Origin: Timema cristinae
Taxonomy: Eukaryota; Arthropoda; Insecta; Phasmatodea; Timematidae
Length of the DNA: 64,000 bases
NCBI GenBank assembly: GCA_039000515.1
Contig: JBCFYV010000024.1
Span: 16,334,452 to 16,398,451 of the forward strand
Direction: 5' to 3'
Shown here: in pieces, positions 41,965-52,140 of the stretch
Position numbering within the stretch: the stretch's first letter is position 1
Layout of the letters: each line of letters opens with the position of its first letter
Position numbers and translations under genes: made by a program
Notes under the pieces: generated by a model
Seen by the model: only the letters and a program-made list of their open reading frames with translations
Database searches by the model: none
Told to the model about the DNA's origin: nothing

Positions 41965-42148
41965 GAGGACGTGTACCCTCATTTTGGATAAGGTAGACTG
42001 GAAAACCACTTAGTGAGGGGGGGGGGGGGGGGTTACAACAGTACACTCGACCGAGATTCGATAGCTGATCTCCCCGGTCGCCAGCAGTGCAGTCTATTAC
42101 GAGAGAACGACACCTAAGAGTTAAATAATTCGATCACCGAAGTGGTTC
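41965..42148 (-). repeat. SINE-A copy with an internal poly-G tract
   Basis: Reverse SINE-A with 'actggaaaaccacttagtga', a run of about 17 G, then 'cactcgaccgagattcgata', 'ctgatctccccggtcg' and head end 'ggttctga'. The G run sits where other copies have 'ggtttttcc' in forward sense, so a C tract has expanded in this copy. Confidence 0.75.
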
Positions 42149-42489
42149 TGAGAGAATCGCCATCATTATTGGAAAATACATATTCTCTACAAAATCAAGT
42201 GAGGAAAGCATCGCCCTTGTGTTGGTTGGTCTGTCACTCTGACACGTCAGCTTTGTGTTTCATTGTTGGCCTTGACCACTCCGCTGAGTTATGAAAGGTC
42301 TTGCGACAGTATGGGTGCAGTTCCCTTGTACTTTACAACTGACCAAATAAGAATTTCCGGAGTTTCCAGTATCGCCGCGCCGGCTGGAGTGGGCGTGTGC
42401 GCATGTCGCATGTCATTTGTCCACACTCTTATTAATTACCAACAAATCTCACGGTCTCGTACATACTCCAGAAACTCCATGTACTTAAT
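42149..42489. other. CpG-containing unique stretch
   Basis: The stretch contains the palindromic 'tgacacgtcagc' and a GC-rich core 'atcgccgcgccggctggagt'. It looks like regulatory DNA more than coding sequence. No clear exon. Confidence 0.2.
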
Positions 42490-42534
42490 AATTCATAAGC
42501 GTTGATAGCTATTAATTATTGCTAGGTAGGACAG

Positions 42535-42965
42535 AACCAACACATTTTCACTTGAGTTTCGTTCGAAAATAGAAAAATATTTCGTTCCAAATAAAGTAAC
42601 ACGAATATATATTACAAATGATTTAATTATATAATTAATATATGTGGTGATTGGGGAGGTTTGAGGCAAAAGTATGATAACCCTCATGGATTTAAATATA
42701 TTTTCCCTATTGACATTTCTATGATATCCGTAAATTTAATAAAATATTAGTCGATATTATCTATCATCAAGGTCTTGACTGGCTATAAAAAAAACTTTTA
42801 GTTTAAGAGGCAAGCTACCAGAAATCATTGTTATCACATTTTCTCTCTCATAAAATGAGGGTTATAATATTTTTGCCCCGACCCCCTCGAATTGCTCCAA
42901 ACGTGAATTTTCAATTTTCTGAATTTATTTTTTTATTTTTCGGTACCAAAAGTGTTCTATTTAAG
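42535..42965. repeat. Inverted repeat pair
   Basis: 'caaaagtatgataaccctca' near 42667 is matched in reverse by 'tgagggttataatatttttg' near 42856, and similarity continues outward for about 100 bases on both sides. This may be a degraded foldback element. Confidence 0.45.
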
Positions 42966-43049
42966 CATATTATAGGGGGAGGGGGTCTCTTTCATATCAA
43001 CGACCACTCATGTTTGGATTCCTTAGCAAACCCTTGTGATTTTTAATTT

Positions 43050-44027
43050 AGTGGGGACACTTCGTATCCCTAATCACATGATATCGTGTCAGCCAATGGG
43101 AAAGTACAAACAATGCTTGTTCCAATCAAAATCGTCGAAATAAAAGAATTCGATAAACACAATCAACATTTTAATGTTTTTTTTAGTTAAAGTAACGATA
43201 GCTCTTTTTCTATTGAAACTTTTAAGAATTGCTATTCGGTGACTTCTTCAGTCAGCGAGAAAGTATCAATCGCCGTCAGGCCATATGGATCTGGGTTGTT
43301 TTCTGGAAATACTTCTCTACTGTGTCTAAACTTATAATCTCTTTTGACCTTCACCTAAAACAACCCTTTGTCATGCCAAAAAGAGAGAGGAAAAAGAAAA
43401 GCTACGAAACTCCTAATTCAAGGTAAAGAGGAAAGCTCTCTGCTAGTTCTTAAATTTCTGTTGCGAGTCCATGAAAAAATTACTTTATTTGTTAGAGGAA
43501 AGCTAAATCTAGAGCCTTTATTTTTTATCAAACCATCTAATAGCTCCGTAAATATGATTAAAAAGTCATTGAAATGAGCAAATGCCACATTTTCACACAT
43601 TTTATTTTTATTAATAAAACTCAAATTATATATTTGTTTATAAAAACGATCCCTGTTGGAATCTTTCAACTTTATTTTGGCGTGAACCATATTTTGAAAT
43701 AACGCATCATATAATTAAATATTGGGTTAAGCTGAACGTCTGCGCGGCAATTTCTCGCTTACCTTAGGTGAATAGTTTAAAATACGATACGCTTAGAAAA
43801 TGGCTACCGTTTCTTCTACCAGCATTTGTGCTTTCATTTTTATCCACACCACTATTTTTATTATTTATCAACCAGTGATTGAGTACCCGTAGTCAGCCGT
43901 AACTTGGGTCCGTAAGAAAGTTTAAATCGATCCAACATCTATGGAATGCTAGGACTATATAGGTACTTACTACTTCACGGATCTGGACTCTGTACTGATG
44001 GGTAATCTGTTATTGCGGAGTGGATGT
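43050..44027. other. No gene seen
   Basis: Unique AT-rich sequence with a few short open frames that show no family motif. Confidence 0.4.
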
Positions 44028-44213
44028 CTTAGGGGGCGGCCAAACTTGGCGAGCGAGCGACTAAAATATAAAATAGGACAAATTGGTTGTAATGGGAGGT
44101 GGCCAGAAGGGAGCGTAAGAGCAGCGACTGAGTGCGCGCGCTGGAAAGATGAACTGGTTCTATTTTTCAAGAGCGCTCGCTCGAGCCGGAACAGTCTAGT
44201 TTACAGGCGCTAG
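44028..44213. mobile_element. Short element with inverted ends (MITE-like)
   Basis: The left end 'cttagggggcggccaaactt' followed by 'gcgagcgagcg' pairs with the right end, whose reverse complement begins 'cctagcgcctgtaaact' and later has 'cgagcgagcgc'. Further inside, 'ataaaataggac' pairs loosely with the complement of 'ggttctatttttc'. About 186 bases, strongly CpG-rich, without coding potential. Confidence 0.45.
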
Positions 44214-44789
44214 GCAATATTATTGTATGTTGGTCCATTGAGTGCTAGGAAAACTTCTCATTTTGACAGTCTGGCTGAACCCTTAAGGGCCAAGGACTAC
44301 GTGTATTGATTAGTATATTGCTGTAGGTTTTATTTCTTACTGACTATGGAATTTACGTATAAAGAGGATGTATGACTCTGCGTGTGGATGTTGTTGAAGC
44401 GAAGGGAGTATGCAAGGATAGGGAAGTGTGGAGAGAGTTAGTGAGGATGGATTAACTACGGAGTGTTTTTTTTTTAGCTATATGCAAAGTTTCTTGTTTA
44501 CCCTGTAAGGGAATGGCGTGAATAGATATGTATTAGGTATCCAATATAAATAGATAGGACCTAGTTGTACCTACCACATAAAAGATACTAAATCAGGTAA
44601 CCTCTAATTCTATCCATTTATATAACATTCCATTATTAGTATCGATTTATTTAGTGTAACCAATAATGATAAAAATAGTCACTCAATTTATCTAATACAG
44701 TAACTATTAAAAATGAGACGTATGAATACATTAAAGTAGGTTTAGTAACATCTGTAAATATCAGAAAATAGGTGTTTTTTTTTGCACAG
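44214..44789. other. No feature seen
   Basis: Unique AT-rich stretch between the short element and the next SINE pair. Confidence 0.4.
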
Positions 44790-44935
44790 CACCCGGACTA
44801 TCTCCCAATTTACAGCAATGGGTTAGGTCGGATGAAGGTAGAGTTTCAAGAAAATGTACCTACATTTGCTTGATGGAGAGTGGGAAACCATTTGGGAAAA
44901 TGCTTTCTTGGTATATCCGACCAGGATTAAAATCC
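44790..44935 (-). repeat. SINE-A fragment, target of a SINE-B
   Basis: Reverse SINE-A body with 'tacctacatttgcttgatgg' and 'agtgggaaaccatttgggaa', up to 'tatccgaccaggattaaaat'. It ends where a SINE-B inserted in the opposite direction. Confidence 0.7.
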
Positions 44936-45232
44936 CGGGGGTGACCTGGTGTCTAGGGGTAAGGTGTCAGACTTCTGTGTTGGAGGTCCAGGGTTCAATC
45001 CTCGGTCCCGGCACAGATTTATCTGATTTCCAAACCCTTCCTTCTCCTCTGAAAAGACGTGTATTGATCACAACTTGTGAATGTGTGGAATGCCAGGCCT
45101 CCACCGTGGTGCGGATCCCACGTTAAACTGTAGGTCCTCCATTTCATCTCACAATCACCCTACCTACCATTACACATTAGCTAGCTTAAGTGCTTACAAA
45201 CCGAACGGGTAGTAAGACCGGTGTTAATAATA
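44936..45232 (+). repeat. SINE-B copy inserted in SINE-A
   Basis: Complete forward copy: head 'ggtgacctggtgtctagggg', B box 'gggttcaatcctcgg', 'cacaatcaccctacc', tail 'accgaacgggtagtaagacc' and a (TAA)n end. The 10-bp duplication 'attaaaatcc' stands at 44926-44935 and 45233-45242. This fixes the order of insertion: SINE-A first. Confidence 0.9.
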
Positions 45233-45454
45233 ATTAAAATCCAGACTTCCCAGTCAATGGCATTCCAATCTAAGTGTGCGAGTTTAGGAACATAAAACTA
45301 TCTGGTCTCAAGAGCCTGAAAAACTTTTAACTAAAAATCAGCATGATGTTTACAGTTTATTTTAAACGTGCTTTACTAAATAAACACCTCAGGAGCCCGC
45401 CGTGTCTCGGAGCATCGATAAAATATAAAATGGGGGAAGTGATTTATAGATTGT

Positions 45455-45500
45455 GTGTGTGTGTGTGTGTGAGGAGAGAGAGAGAGAGAGAAGAGAAGGT
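45455..45500. repeat. (TG)n(GA)n microsatellite
   Basis: About 11 TG units run directly into about 10 GA units. The two open frames that cross it are artefacts. Confidence 0.95.
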
Positions 45501-45742
45501 AAACAGAGTAGAGAGAGGATATCAAGAAACGCAAGCCGATAGAATACAAAGGGAAGGAGTAAGTTTGATTTATTCGAGCTCGTTCGTGTCAGTTCGGTCA
45601 AAACGCAACTTTAAGATGTATGTATAATCAAAGGGGAATTTAAAGAAATGTACTCTTATTCGTCTAGAGAGAGGATATAGAATCGCAGTGGGGAGGAAAA
45701 AAACCCACTCCCAATGCATTTGATCTAGATTTAGTGATTATT

Positions 45743-46017
45743 ATTATTATTAGCACCGCGTCTTACTACCCATTCGGGTTATATGCACTTACGCTAATGT
45801 GTAATGGTAGGGTGATTGTGAGATGAAATGGAGGACCTACAGTTTGACATGGAATCCGAACCACGGTGGAGGCCTGGAATTCCCCACATTCACAAGATGT
45901 CTTGTCAGAGGTGAAGGAAGGGTTTGGTAATCAGATAAATCTGTGCCGGGACCGAGGATTGAACCCCGGCCGCCAGTGCAGAAGTCTGACACCTTACCCC
46001 TAGACCATCAGGTCACC
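45743..46017 (-). repeat. SINE-B copy with target-site duplication
   Basis: Near-consensus reverse copy with 'gcaccgcgtcttactaccca' at the 3' end and 'ccatcaggtcacc' at the 5' end. 'tttagtgattatt' occurs on both sides (45730-45742 and 46018-46030). Little divergence from the copies at 19233 and 48264. Confidence 0.92.
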
Positions 46018-46620
46018 TTTAGTGATTATTAAGAAAGGAATTAAGAAAAAGTGAAGGTAAAGATAGTGACTATGAAGTGAAGTAAAGATAAAAGTAGGAA
46101 GGAGGGTTGAGGATAAGAAAGGTAGGGTGAAATGTGACTGTAAGGATTTGCGAAACTATTTTTGGCAGCCTATAATACATACAACCCAATTTTGACAGGG
46201 AGAGCCTATCTGACAGAAAAGTTACAAGATCATGGATTCATACGTTAAGTCTTTTAACTACCTATTAAATGCCCATAAAATAAAACCGATAAAATGTTAT
46301 AAATTTTCCCCAGAAATAAATCTACATTTAGCCCAACAAGGCCCTTTCTTGGGAAAATTGTACTGTAAATAAGGTTCTCTATAAATCACGTGCCCTGCAT
46401 ATAGTATGATTTTGGTAGAAAGAACAGTAGAAGTTAGTTACTGAATTCACTAAAACAATTTTAGTATCAATGTTGGCCGCAAAGGAATATGTTTGAATTT
46501 TGTCTGCTGTTCTATCAACCAAATTCAGGGTATACATTTCCATTGCCCACTCTTATTGTCCAGAACATACGGACGCCATTGTTATTTCTGTTTAGCTCTA
46601 AAGTCACGCCGGCCAAGGTG

Positions 46621-46628
46621 TATAAATA
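46621..46628 (+). promoter_or_regulatory. TATA-box-like motif
   Basis: TATAAATA stands in a GC-richer setting (preceded by 'cacgccggccaagg') and is followed by about 250 bases of unique GC-rich sequence before the 40-bp minisatellite. It could drive a plus-strand transcript. There is no convincing initiator or coding frame downstream. Confidence 0.25.
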
Positions 46629-46879
46629 CTATGTTGTTGTCAAGTGTATTTCTGTTCGGCGGTAGTAGGACGCAGAGTTGAGTCAACAGCAGCTCCTGTT
46701 GTTTTTAGGAGAACAAAGACAGGTCTGAGGGGGGGAGAGGAGGGGGGTTGGGTTCTATTTCTCTCTTGCACAGCTGCCAGTGACACGGGAAGAGGGCGGA
46801 GTCTCTGGACCACACCTGGGCTACAACCAAAACGGAGGAGTCCGTCACTAAACATGTGCACGCACAACCTCCGACAAGA

Positions 46880-47772
46880 AGTCGCACATTTACCCTTCAA
46901 TTGTGGCAGTGATGATCGCAATCACACGTTTAGCCTTCAATTGTGGCATTGATAGTCGCAACCACACGTTTAGCCTTCAATTGTGGCAATGATAGTCGCA
47001 ATCACACGTTTAGCCTTCAATTGTGGCAATGATAGTCGCAATCACAAGTTTAGCCTTCAATTGTGGCAATGATGATCGCAATCACACGTTTAGCCTTCAA
47101 TTGTGGTAATGATGATCGCAATCCCACGATTAGCCTTCAATTGTGGCAGTGATGGTCGCAATCACACGTTTAGCCTTCAATTGTGGCTGTGATGGTCGCA
47201 ATCACATGTTCAGCATTCAATTGTGGCAGTAATGGCCGCATTTACACGTTCAGCATTCAATTGTGGCAGTGATGGTCGCAATCACACGTTCCGCATTCAA
47301 TTGTGGCAGTAATGGCCGCATTTACACGTTCAGCATTCAATTGTGGCAGTAATGGCCGCATTTACACGTTCAGCATTCAATTGTGGCAGTGATGGTCGCA
47401 ATCACATGTTCAGCATTCAATTGTGGCAGTAATGGCCGCATTTACACGTTCAGCATTCAATTGTGGCAGTAATGGCCGCATTTACACGTTCAGCATTCAA
47501 TTGTGGCAGTGATGGTCGCAATCACACGTTCCGCATTCAATTGTGGCAGTGATGGTCGCAACCACACGTTTAGCCTTCAATTGTGGCAGTGATGATCGCA
47601 ATGACACGTTCAACCTCCAATTGTGGCATTAATGGTCGCAATGACACGTTTAGCCTTCAATTGTGGCATTGATGATCGTAATGACACGTTTAGCCTTCAA
47701 TTGTGGCATTGATTAATGCAATTACACGTTCAGACTTCAATTGTGCTATTTACTATCGCAAAAGTAAGATAT
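46880..47772 (+). repeat. 40-bp minisatellite, about 22 copies
   Basis: The unit is close to 'ttgtggcagtgatggtcgca' plus 'atcacacgtttagccttcaa'. Period is exactly 40 through the whole array. Two main types alternate, one with 'gatggtcgcaatcaca' and one with 'aatggccgcatttaca'. Between 47221 and 47540 they form a three-unit (120-bp) higher-order pattern. Outer units are more diverged, as expected when turnover is highest in the middle. Confidence 0.97.
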
Positions 47773-48170
47773 TTCAATCATCAGGGGTCAGTTTGGAAAA
47801 AAAGGTATTACTATAAAGTCAAGAAAAGGAAACATCGCTAAGTGCTCTCACCTTGATACAGCGGCGTGGACATAATGACTAGCTACTAAATGAGCGTGTT
47901 GACAAATGTGGGATCAGTTTTGGTAGAGAAAAGAGTTACATTAATGTTAATAGGCGGGAAAATTTGACGAATACCGTCTTGGATCGCGATAGGACGAACA
48001 GTTATTTTAAAAGATATGACGAGAAAATATTACTGTAAGAAACTATCACTATTATTTTGAGGCTTTAAATACTTATCAATCCATACCTGTGGAAAAGCGG
48101 AATAAGGCGTCAGTCTAAACTCGTTTTCCAGTGACGAGTATGGTCAATGTGCCTGCATTTTCGTGATTGA
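47773..48170. other. No gene seen
   Basis: Unique sequence between the minisatellite and a SINE-A copy. No exon signal was recognised. Confidence 0.4.
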
Positions 48171-48263
48171 AGAGCGGTAAACCATTTATGAAAAGCCAGT
48201 CTAAGTATATCCGACTGAGAGTATAAGGCCTGACCTCCCCGTTATCGGCAAACCATTTATGAA
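48148..48263 (-). repeat. SINE-A with a 71-bp internal tandem duplication, left part
   Basis: Reverse SINE-A body 'gcctgcattttcgtgattga' then 'accatttatgaaaagccagt' through 'cctccccgttatcggcaaa', after which 'accatttatgaa' begins again at 48252. A SINE-B interrupts the second unit, which continues at 48555. Confidence 0.7.
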
Positions 48264-48554
48264 TTATTATTATTATTATTATTATTAGCACCGCGTCTTA
48301 CTACCCGTTCGGGTTATACGCACTTACGCTAATGTGTAATGGTAGGGTGATTGTGAGATGAAATGGAGGACCTACAGTTTAACGTGGAATCCGAACCACG
48401 GTGGAGGCCTGGCATTCCCCACATTTACAAGATGTCTTGTCAGAGGTGAAGGAAGGGTTTGGAAATCAGATAAATCTTTTGCCGGGACCGGGGATTGAAC
48501 CCCGGCCGCCAGCGCAGAAGTCTGACACCTTACCCCTAGACCACCAGGTCACCC
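48264..48554 (-). repeat. SINE-B copy with target-site duplication
   Basis: Near-consensus reverse copy with a long (ATT)n at the tail side. 'ccatttatgaa' flanks it at 48253-48263 and 48555-48565. It lies inside the second unit of a duplicated SINE-A segment. Confidence 0.92.
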
Positions 48555-48640
48555 CCATTTATGAAAAGCCAGTCTAAGTACATCCGACTGAGAGTATAAG
48601 GCCTGACCTCCCGTTATCGGCAAACCAGACTATACTAGCT
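48555..48640 (-). repeat. SINE-A, right part after SINE-B insertion
   Basis: 'atgaaaagccagtctaagta' through 'cctcccgttatcggcaaacc' repeats 48183-48250 with two changes, then goes on into the head end 'agactatactagctcgatg'. Confidence 0.7.
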
Positions 48641-49149
48641 CGATGTTTAGTCTAATGAATGCGGGTGTAAAAACTATTACTCGGCGACAGTCTACTCTAC
48701 TGATTGAAGCCGAACTACCATTGTACTACTACCATTCGACCCAACTTAGCTTCTTTACAAACATTGGTTCACTGTGCGTTTCATTCATCTTGGTTGGATT
48801 AGATTACGTTTGTTTGTCATTCAAGAGGTAAACGTTTATTTACCGAGATAAAAGAGGTCAATGAACGCAAATCTCTACGCTGGGGAAACAATGTTTCCTA
48901 ACAATAGCTGTGTAAACATACGAAGAGCAGAGAGGAGGAAGATCTATAGCTCATGCGAACAAGAGGAAAACTAAATAAAAAAATTATTTTGAGAATAGAG
49001 TAAAATATGGGACTTTTATAATGCATAAAATATATAAGACGGACATGCCTTAGAGCGTTATTCTTCGTCTTTGAGAGAAAGATTCAGTTTGAATCCCGGC
49101 TGAGGTATTAATTAATCTTCTTGTGTATCGCGTCTGAGTTATCCAGATA
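48641..49149. other. Unassigned stretch with one open frame
   Basis: A 62-codon frame at 48643-48831 (MFSLMNAGVKTITRRQ and onwards) ends against a GT donor-like 'agaggtaaacg'. It has no recognisable motif and may be chance. A B-box-like 'gtttgaatcccgg' at 49088 hints at another SINE head. Confidence 0.2.
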
Positions 49150-49312
49150 TTTAGACCACTGGGGTAAGAATAAGGAGGTTACAATTAATAGTAAGGGTAC
49201 CCGCATTTTCGTGTAGGTAAGAAGAATGGTCAAGCACCAACCTTCCTGTCAGCGGTAATACAGTATATTACGAGGATGACGCCTTAGACCATGCTACCAC
49301 CGATGCGGGCAA
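49150..49312 (-). repeat. SINE-A copy, degenerate
   Basis: Reverse copy with 'gggtacccgcattttcgtgt', 'cttcctgtcagcggtaatac' and head end 'ttagaccatgctaccaccga'. The tail is poor. Confidence 0.55.
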
Positions 49313-49389
49313 TAAATTAACTAAATGTAAGAAATGGAAAAAAAACAATATAAATTAAAATAAAACAATAATTAACTTGAAGTAGTGAT

Positions 49390-49570
49390 TGCCAAACCCT
49401 TCCTTCATCTCAGACAAGACATTTTGTGAATGTAAGGAATGCCAGCCTTCCACCGTGGTTCGGATTCCACGTTAAACTGTAGGTCCTCCATTTCATCTCA
49501 CAATCACCCTACCATTACACATTAGCGTAAGTGCGTATAACCCGAACGGGTAGTAAGACGCGGTGCTGAT
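49390..49570 (+). repeat. SINE-B copy, 5'-truncated
   Basis: Starts within the body at 'gccaaacccttccttcatct' and runs through 'cacaatcaccctaccattac' to the perfect tail 'gcgtataacccgaacgggta' and 'gtaagacgcggtgctgataa'. Flanks 'ttgaagtag' and 'ttgaagtaa' look like the target duplication. Truncation at the 5' end is typical of target-primed reverse transcription. Confidence 0.85.
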
Positions 49571-49689
49571 AATAATAATTTGAAGTAAGAGAGAGGGTGA
49601 AAAAATGATTAGGAAAGAGGGAGAAAACTCCGAGTATGAAAAAGATGAAAACTAAACGCAAGAGATAGAAAGAGAGCGCTCTCATCTAG

Positions 49690-49985
49690 ACGATGATGGA
49701 CGCCAAGGGGGATTGGGTTGGGTAGCAGCCAAAACTGATTCACGCCGCCGCAAGTCTTGGAGGAAGTTGTTTCCTAAATATAACAGAAGCCTGGATCTCG
49801 GTCACAACCATAAAAACTACGGCAGCCAACTTCCGGTTAGTGGGCTCTGACATAACCTCGCTCCCCCCCCCCCCTCTTGTTGTTCATCTCGGATCCCCAA
49901 CGCCAGCCCACGTCAGGAAATATTGGCAACCCTCGTTCGTCCAGTGAGTGTTAGAACACATGACGTCCCAACTAGAGACTGACAG
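49690..49985. promoter_or_regulatory. GC-rich promoter-like stretch
   Basis: Unique CpG-containing DNA with an ETS-type 'acttccggtt' at 49829, a 'tgacgtc' half-site near 49960 and a C tract at 49862-49873. It resembles a promoter or 5' UTR, possibly of a minus-strand transcript. No coding frame supports it. Confidence 0.2.
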
Positions 49986-50044
49986 AGAATTAAAAACATC
50001 GATACTTGTAACATCGTCTGCAAAAACCACTGTGTTAGTTAAAT

Positions 50045-50160
50045 AAAAAAAAAATATTGACCCTCATTACACCTAACCGGGGTTCTAGGCCCTATCTCCC
50101 TGTCAACGGTAGTTTAGTCTATTGACGACTTAGACCATGCAGCCACTGAAGCAGGCGATC
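50045..50160 (-). repeat. SINE-A fragment
   Basis: 'ttgaccctcattacacctaa', 'ccggggttctaggccctatc' and 'ttagaccatgcagccactga' are the front half of SINE-A in reverse. Confidence 0.6.
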
Positions 50161-50194
50161 TCGGTAATCTTGAATTAAAGTGCTCGCCTCAGAA

Positions 50195-50560
50195 CTAGAT
50201 TTTCTTGGGTTCAAACCCATCTGAGGTCAACTTTTTTTAAGCTATACAAATCCGTAGCACAACTTTCTTCGGAGGGAAAATAAAGCCGTCGCTCCTATAT
50301 TGACTATGGCATGTAAAAGAACCCTGGAAGGAATGTAAAAGACACCTTTCCCCGGCAATATTGGTAGGCCCTTTCACGCTCGCTCATAGAAATTCAGCGT
50401 GGAAGGCAACGCGAAGCCATCGCACTTCCTGAACTCCCTTAGTATGTGACATTTCTACCAGATGGTGCAGGTGGCACTAACCAGCCGAAGGGCCGAGTTT
50501 ATGCCAAGCTCCGGATGGATAAATATCACATCAAACCAACTTTCGGGTTGTTGACTTAAG
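50195..50560 (+). repeat. SINE-C, most complete copy
   Basis: A tRNA-like head 'agtgctcgcctcagaact' with B box 'gggttcaaacccatctgagg' is followed by a body 'ggcatgtaaaagaaccctgg', 'aatattggtaggccctttca', 'gctcatagaaattcagcgtg' and 'actttcgggttgttgactta'. The body matches the split copy at 35090-36240. Confidence 0.7.
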
Positions 50561-50683
50561 AAGAAAAGACTTCGATATCGATGTTTTGAAAATATCCACG
50601 TTCAATGTACTCTTGATTTAGCCCTAAAGGTAGCAATATTACCTTGCATTGGTCCAGCTTATAAAGTCCAGCAAGGTAAGACT

Positions 50684-50904
50684 GCTACAGTAGCCCCATG
50701 GCTTCTTTGGTGCTGACTGACAGCTTTGAAAAGTTACCAGACCAAATTATGTATCTCTACGCCGAACCATATGATTCGCCAAAGCATGTGTTTAGCAGCT
50801 GTCATTTCTGACGGTCAAAATTTAGGTATACACCTAAATGTTGACTGTCAGAAGTCAGCTGTGAGCTGTCAGTCAGCACCAAAGAAGCCATGGGGCTGCT
50901 GTAC
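50684..50904. repeat. Nested foldback hairpin
   Basis: The right arm 50830-50904 is the reverse complement of two left segments, 50684-50725 ('cagtagccccatggcttctt' and on) and 50794-50827 ('gctgtcatttctgacggtca' and on). The left arm is therefore split by a 68-base insertion at 50726-50793. The core is the near-palindrome 'tttaggtatacacctaaa'. A transcript would make a hairpin with a stem of about 75 pairs. A foldback transposon is likely; an RNA role is possible but not shown. Confidence 0.85.
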
Positions 50905-50999
50905 CTTTCGAAGTATACAGAGTGTACACCCCTAAATTCCCAACATAATAGGTCACAGTCCACATCTTTACTGGTCAGTGATCGCACCAGTGGTCTCGC

Positions 51000-51750
51000 A
51001 GTCTAGGCCTTAAGGCTCGTAATAAGACAGGAGTTCCGATACCTTAGCTCCCTTTGTCTTATTGGATAAAAGTCTCTTAATATATTGAAATTGCCGACAA
51101 GGAGTAAAGTTCAAGCACTTTTGAGGGGTTTTACCCTTGGTTCAAAATTAAAGCATAGTTCTCGGTTTCGCTGTTTTTCAGGACCAACGGATGGAGTCAA
51201 CTCAGACATTTGGAAGATATTGGAGTTTAGTCAATGTTGATAACCCTAAAATAATGTTTACTTTCTCAATTAAAGAAAGTAACTTATTGTATTAGTAAAA
51301 AAATATGTCCTCAAGATCACGATGCAACCGAGCTGTAAAAAGTTGAATGTTAAACCTCTGTTTGTCCCCCTATCTATCTGATATTTAAATGTTACATGGC
51401 CACAACTCTAAACCAAATTGTGATTTTGATTCTAGCCCTAGAAATGAATGATAGTTTATAGATGACATATTGAACATTCCAAATTTTTTCAAAAATTATT
51501 CATAAGATTTGGTTCCAACTGGAGTTAATAATGACATATAATAATTTGCTTCAGTTTTTTGTAAACAATAAGTAATATTATTTTAAAGTTAGTTTATAAC
51601 GACATATTTTGGAAATTTAAATTTTTTGTTCAAACTTATATCTGAAGAATTTTTCATAATTTTTTGTTAGTAAAAATTATTATTCAAGAGTAGATTACTG
51701 ATGAGTAATTTTTTTCATAGGTTTAAAGAGTATAATAGATTAATGAGTGG
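51000..51750. other. AT-rich, no gene seen
   Basis: Unique or degenerate repeat sequence. Wording near 51340-51640 resembles the dispersed family at 32400 and 56700 only loosely. Confidence 0.35.
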
Positions 51751-51756
51751 CATCAT

Positions 51757-51779
51757 TATATATATATATATATATATAT
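51757..51779. repeat. (TA)n microsatellite
   Basis: About 11 TA units. Confidence 0.95.
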
Positions 51780-51851
51780 TATTTTTTTTACTAAAAGGGT
51801 TAAAGGCACGAATAAGGTACAGCCTTAGATTACAATCAGTTCATATTTCAC

Positions 51852-51983
51852 CGGAGGGGTTACAATGGCAGAACCACTCCTCCTGCGAATCTTCGAGTCC
51901 CAATTTAACGTACGCATCCGGCCGGAAGTTGGAGGTCATGAGGGTGATTTGTGACCTGACTAGTTCCACGACATCGCAATAGC
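51852..51983 (-). CDS. Orphan exon-like segment, product unknown
   Basis: On the minus strand an acceptor-like 'tgtcatttaaagag' is followed by an open frame reading DVVELVRSQITLMTSNFRPD, AYVKLGLEDSQEEWFCHC and NPS, then a good donor G|GTGAAA. Codon third positions are G/C-rich and the amino-acid mix looks like a real folded protein. The opposite strand is also open but less convincing. The frame ends after one codon base, so it cannot splice directly to the tensin exon at 37166, which needs two; an exon between them would be required. I do not recognise the protein. It may be a 5' tensin exon or part of an unrelated gene. Confidence 0.4.
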
Positions 51984-52140
51984 CTCTTTAAATGACAAGG
52001 GAAGCGGCCCTACCCCTGACAATTGATAAATTGCTGTATTATCCAATTGGATCACCTCAGGGAGTGGATGACGTAATCGTTGATTTGATCTCGAGACAAG
52101 GATAGCGCTACAACACACTAATAAATAATAACAGAGTTCA

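Noticed and set aside
45343..45627. 94-codon frame with VCVCV and REREREE
   Set aside because: Produced by the (TG)n(GA)n microsatellite.
46640..46952. Three overlapping frames of 60 to 102 codons
   Set aside because: They overlap on both strands in GC-rich DNA and run into the minisatellite; no motif and no consistent codon usage.
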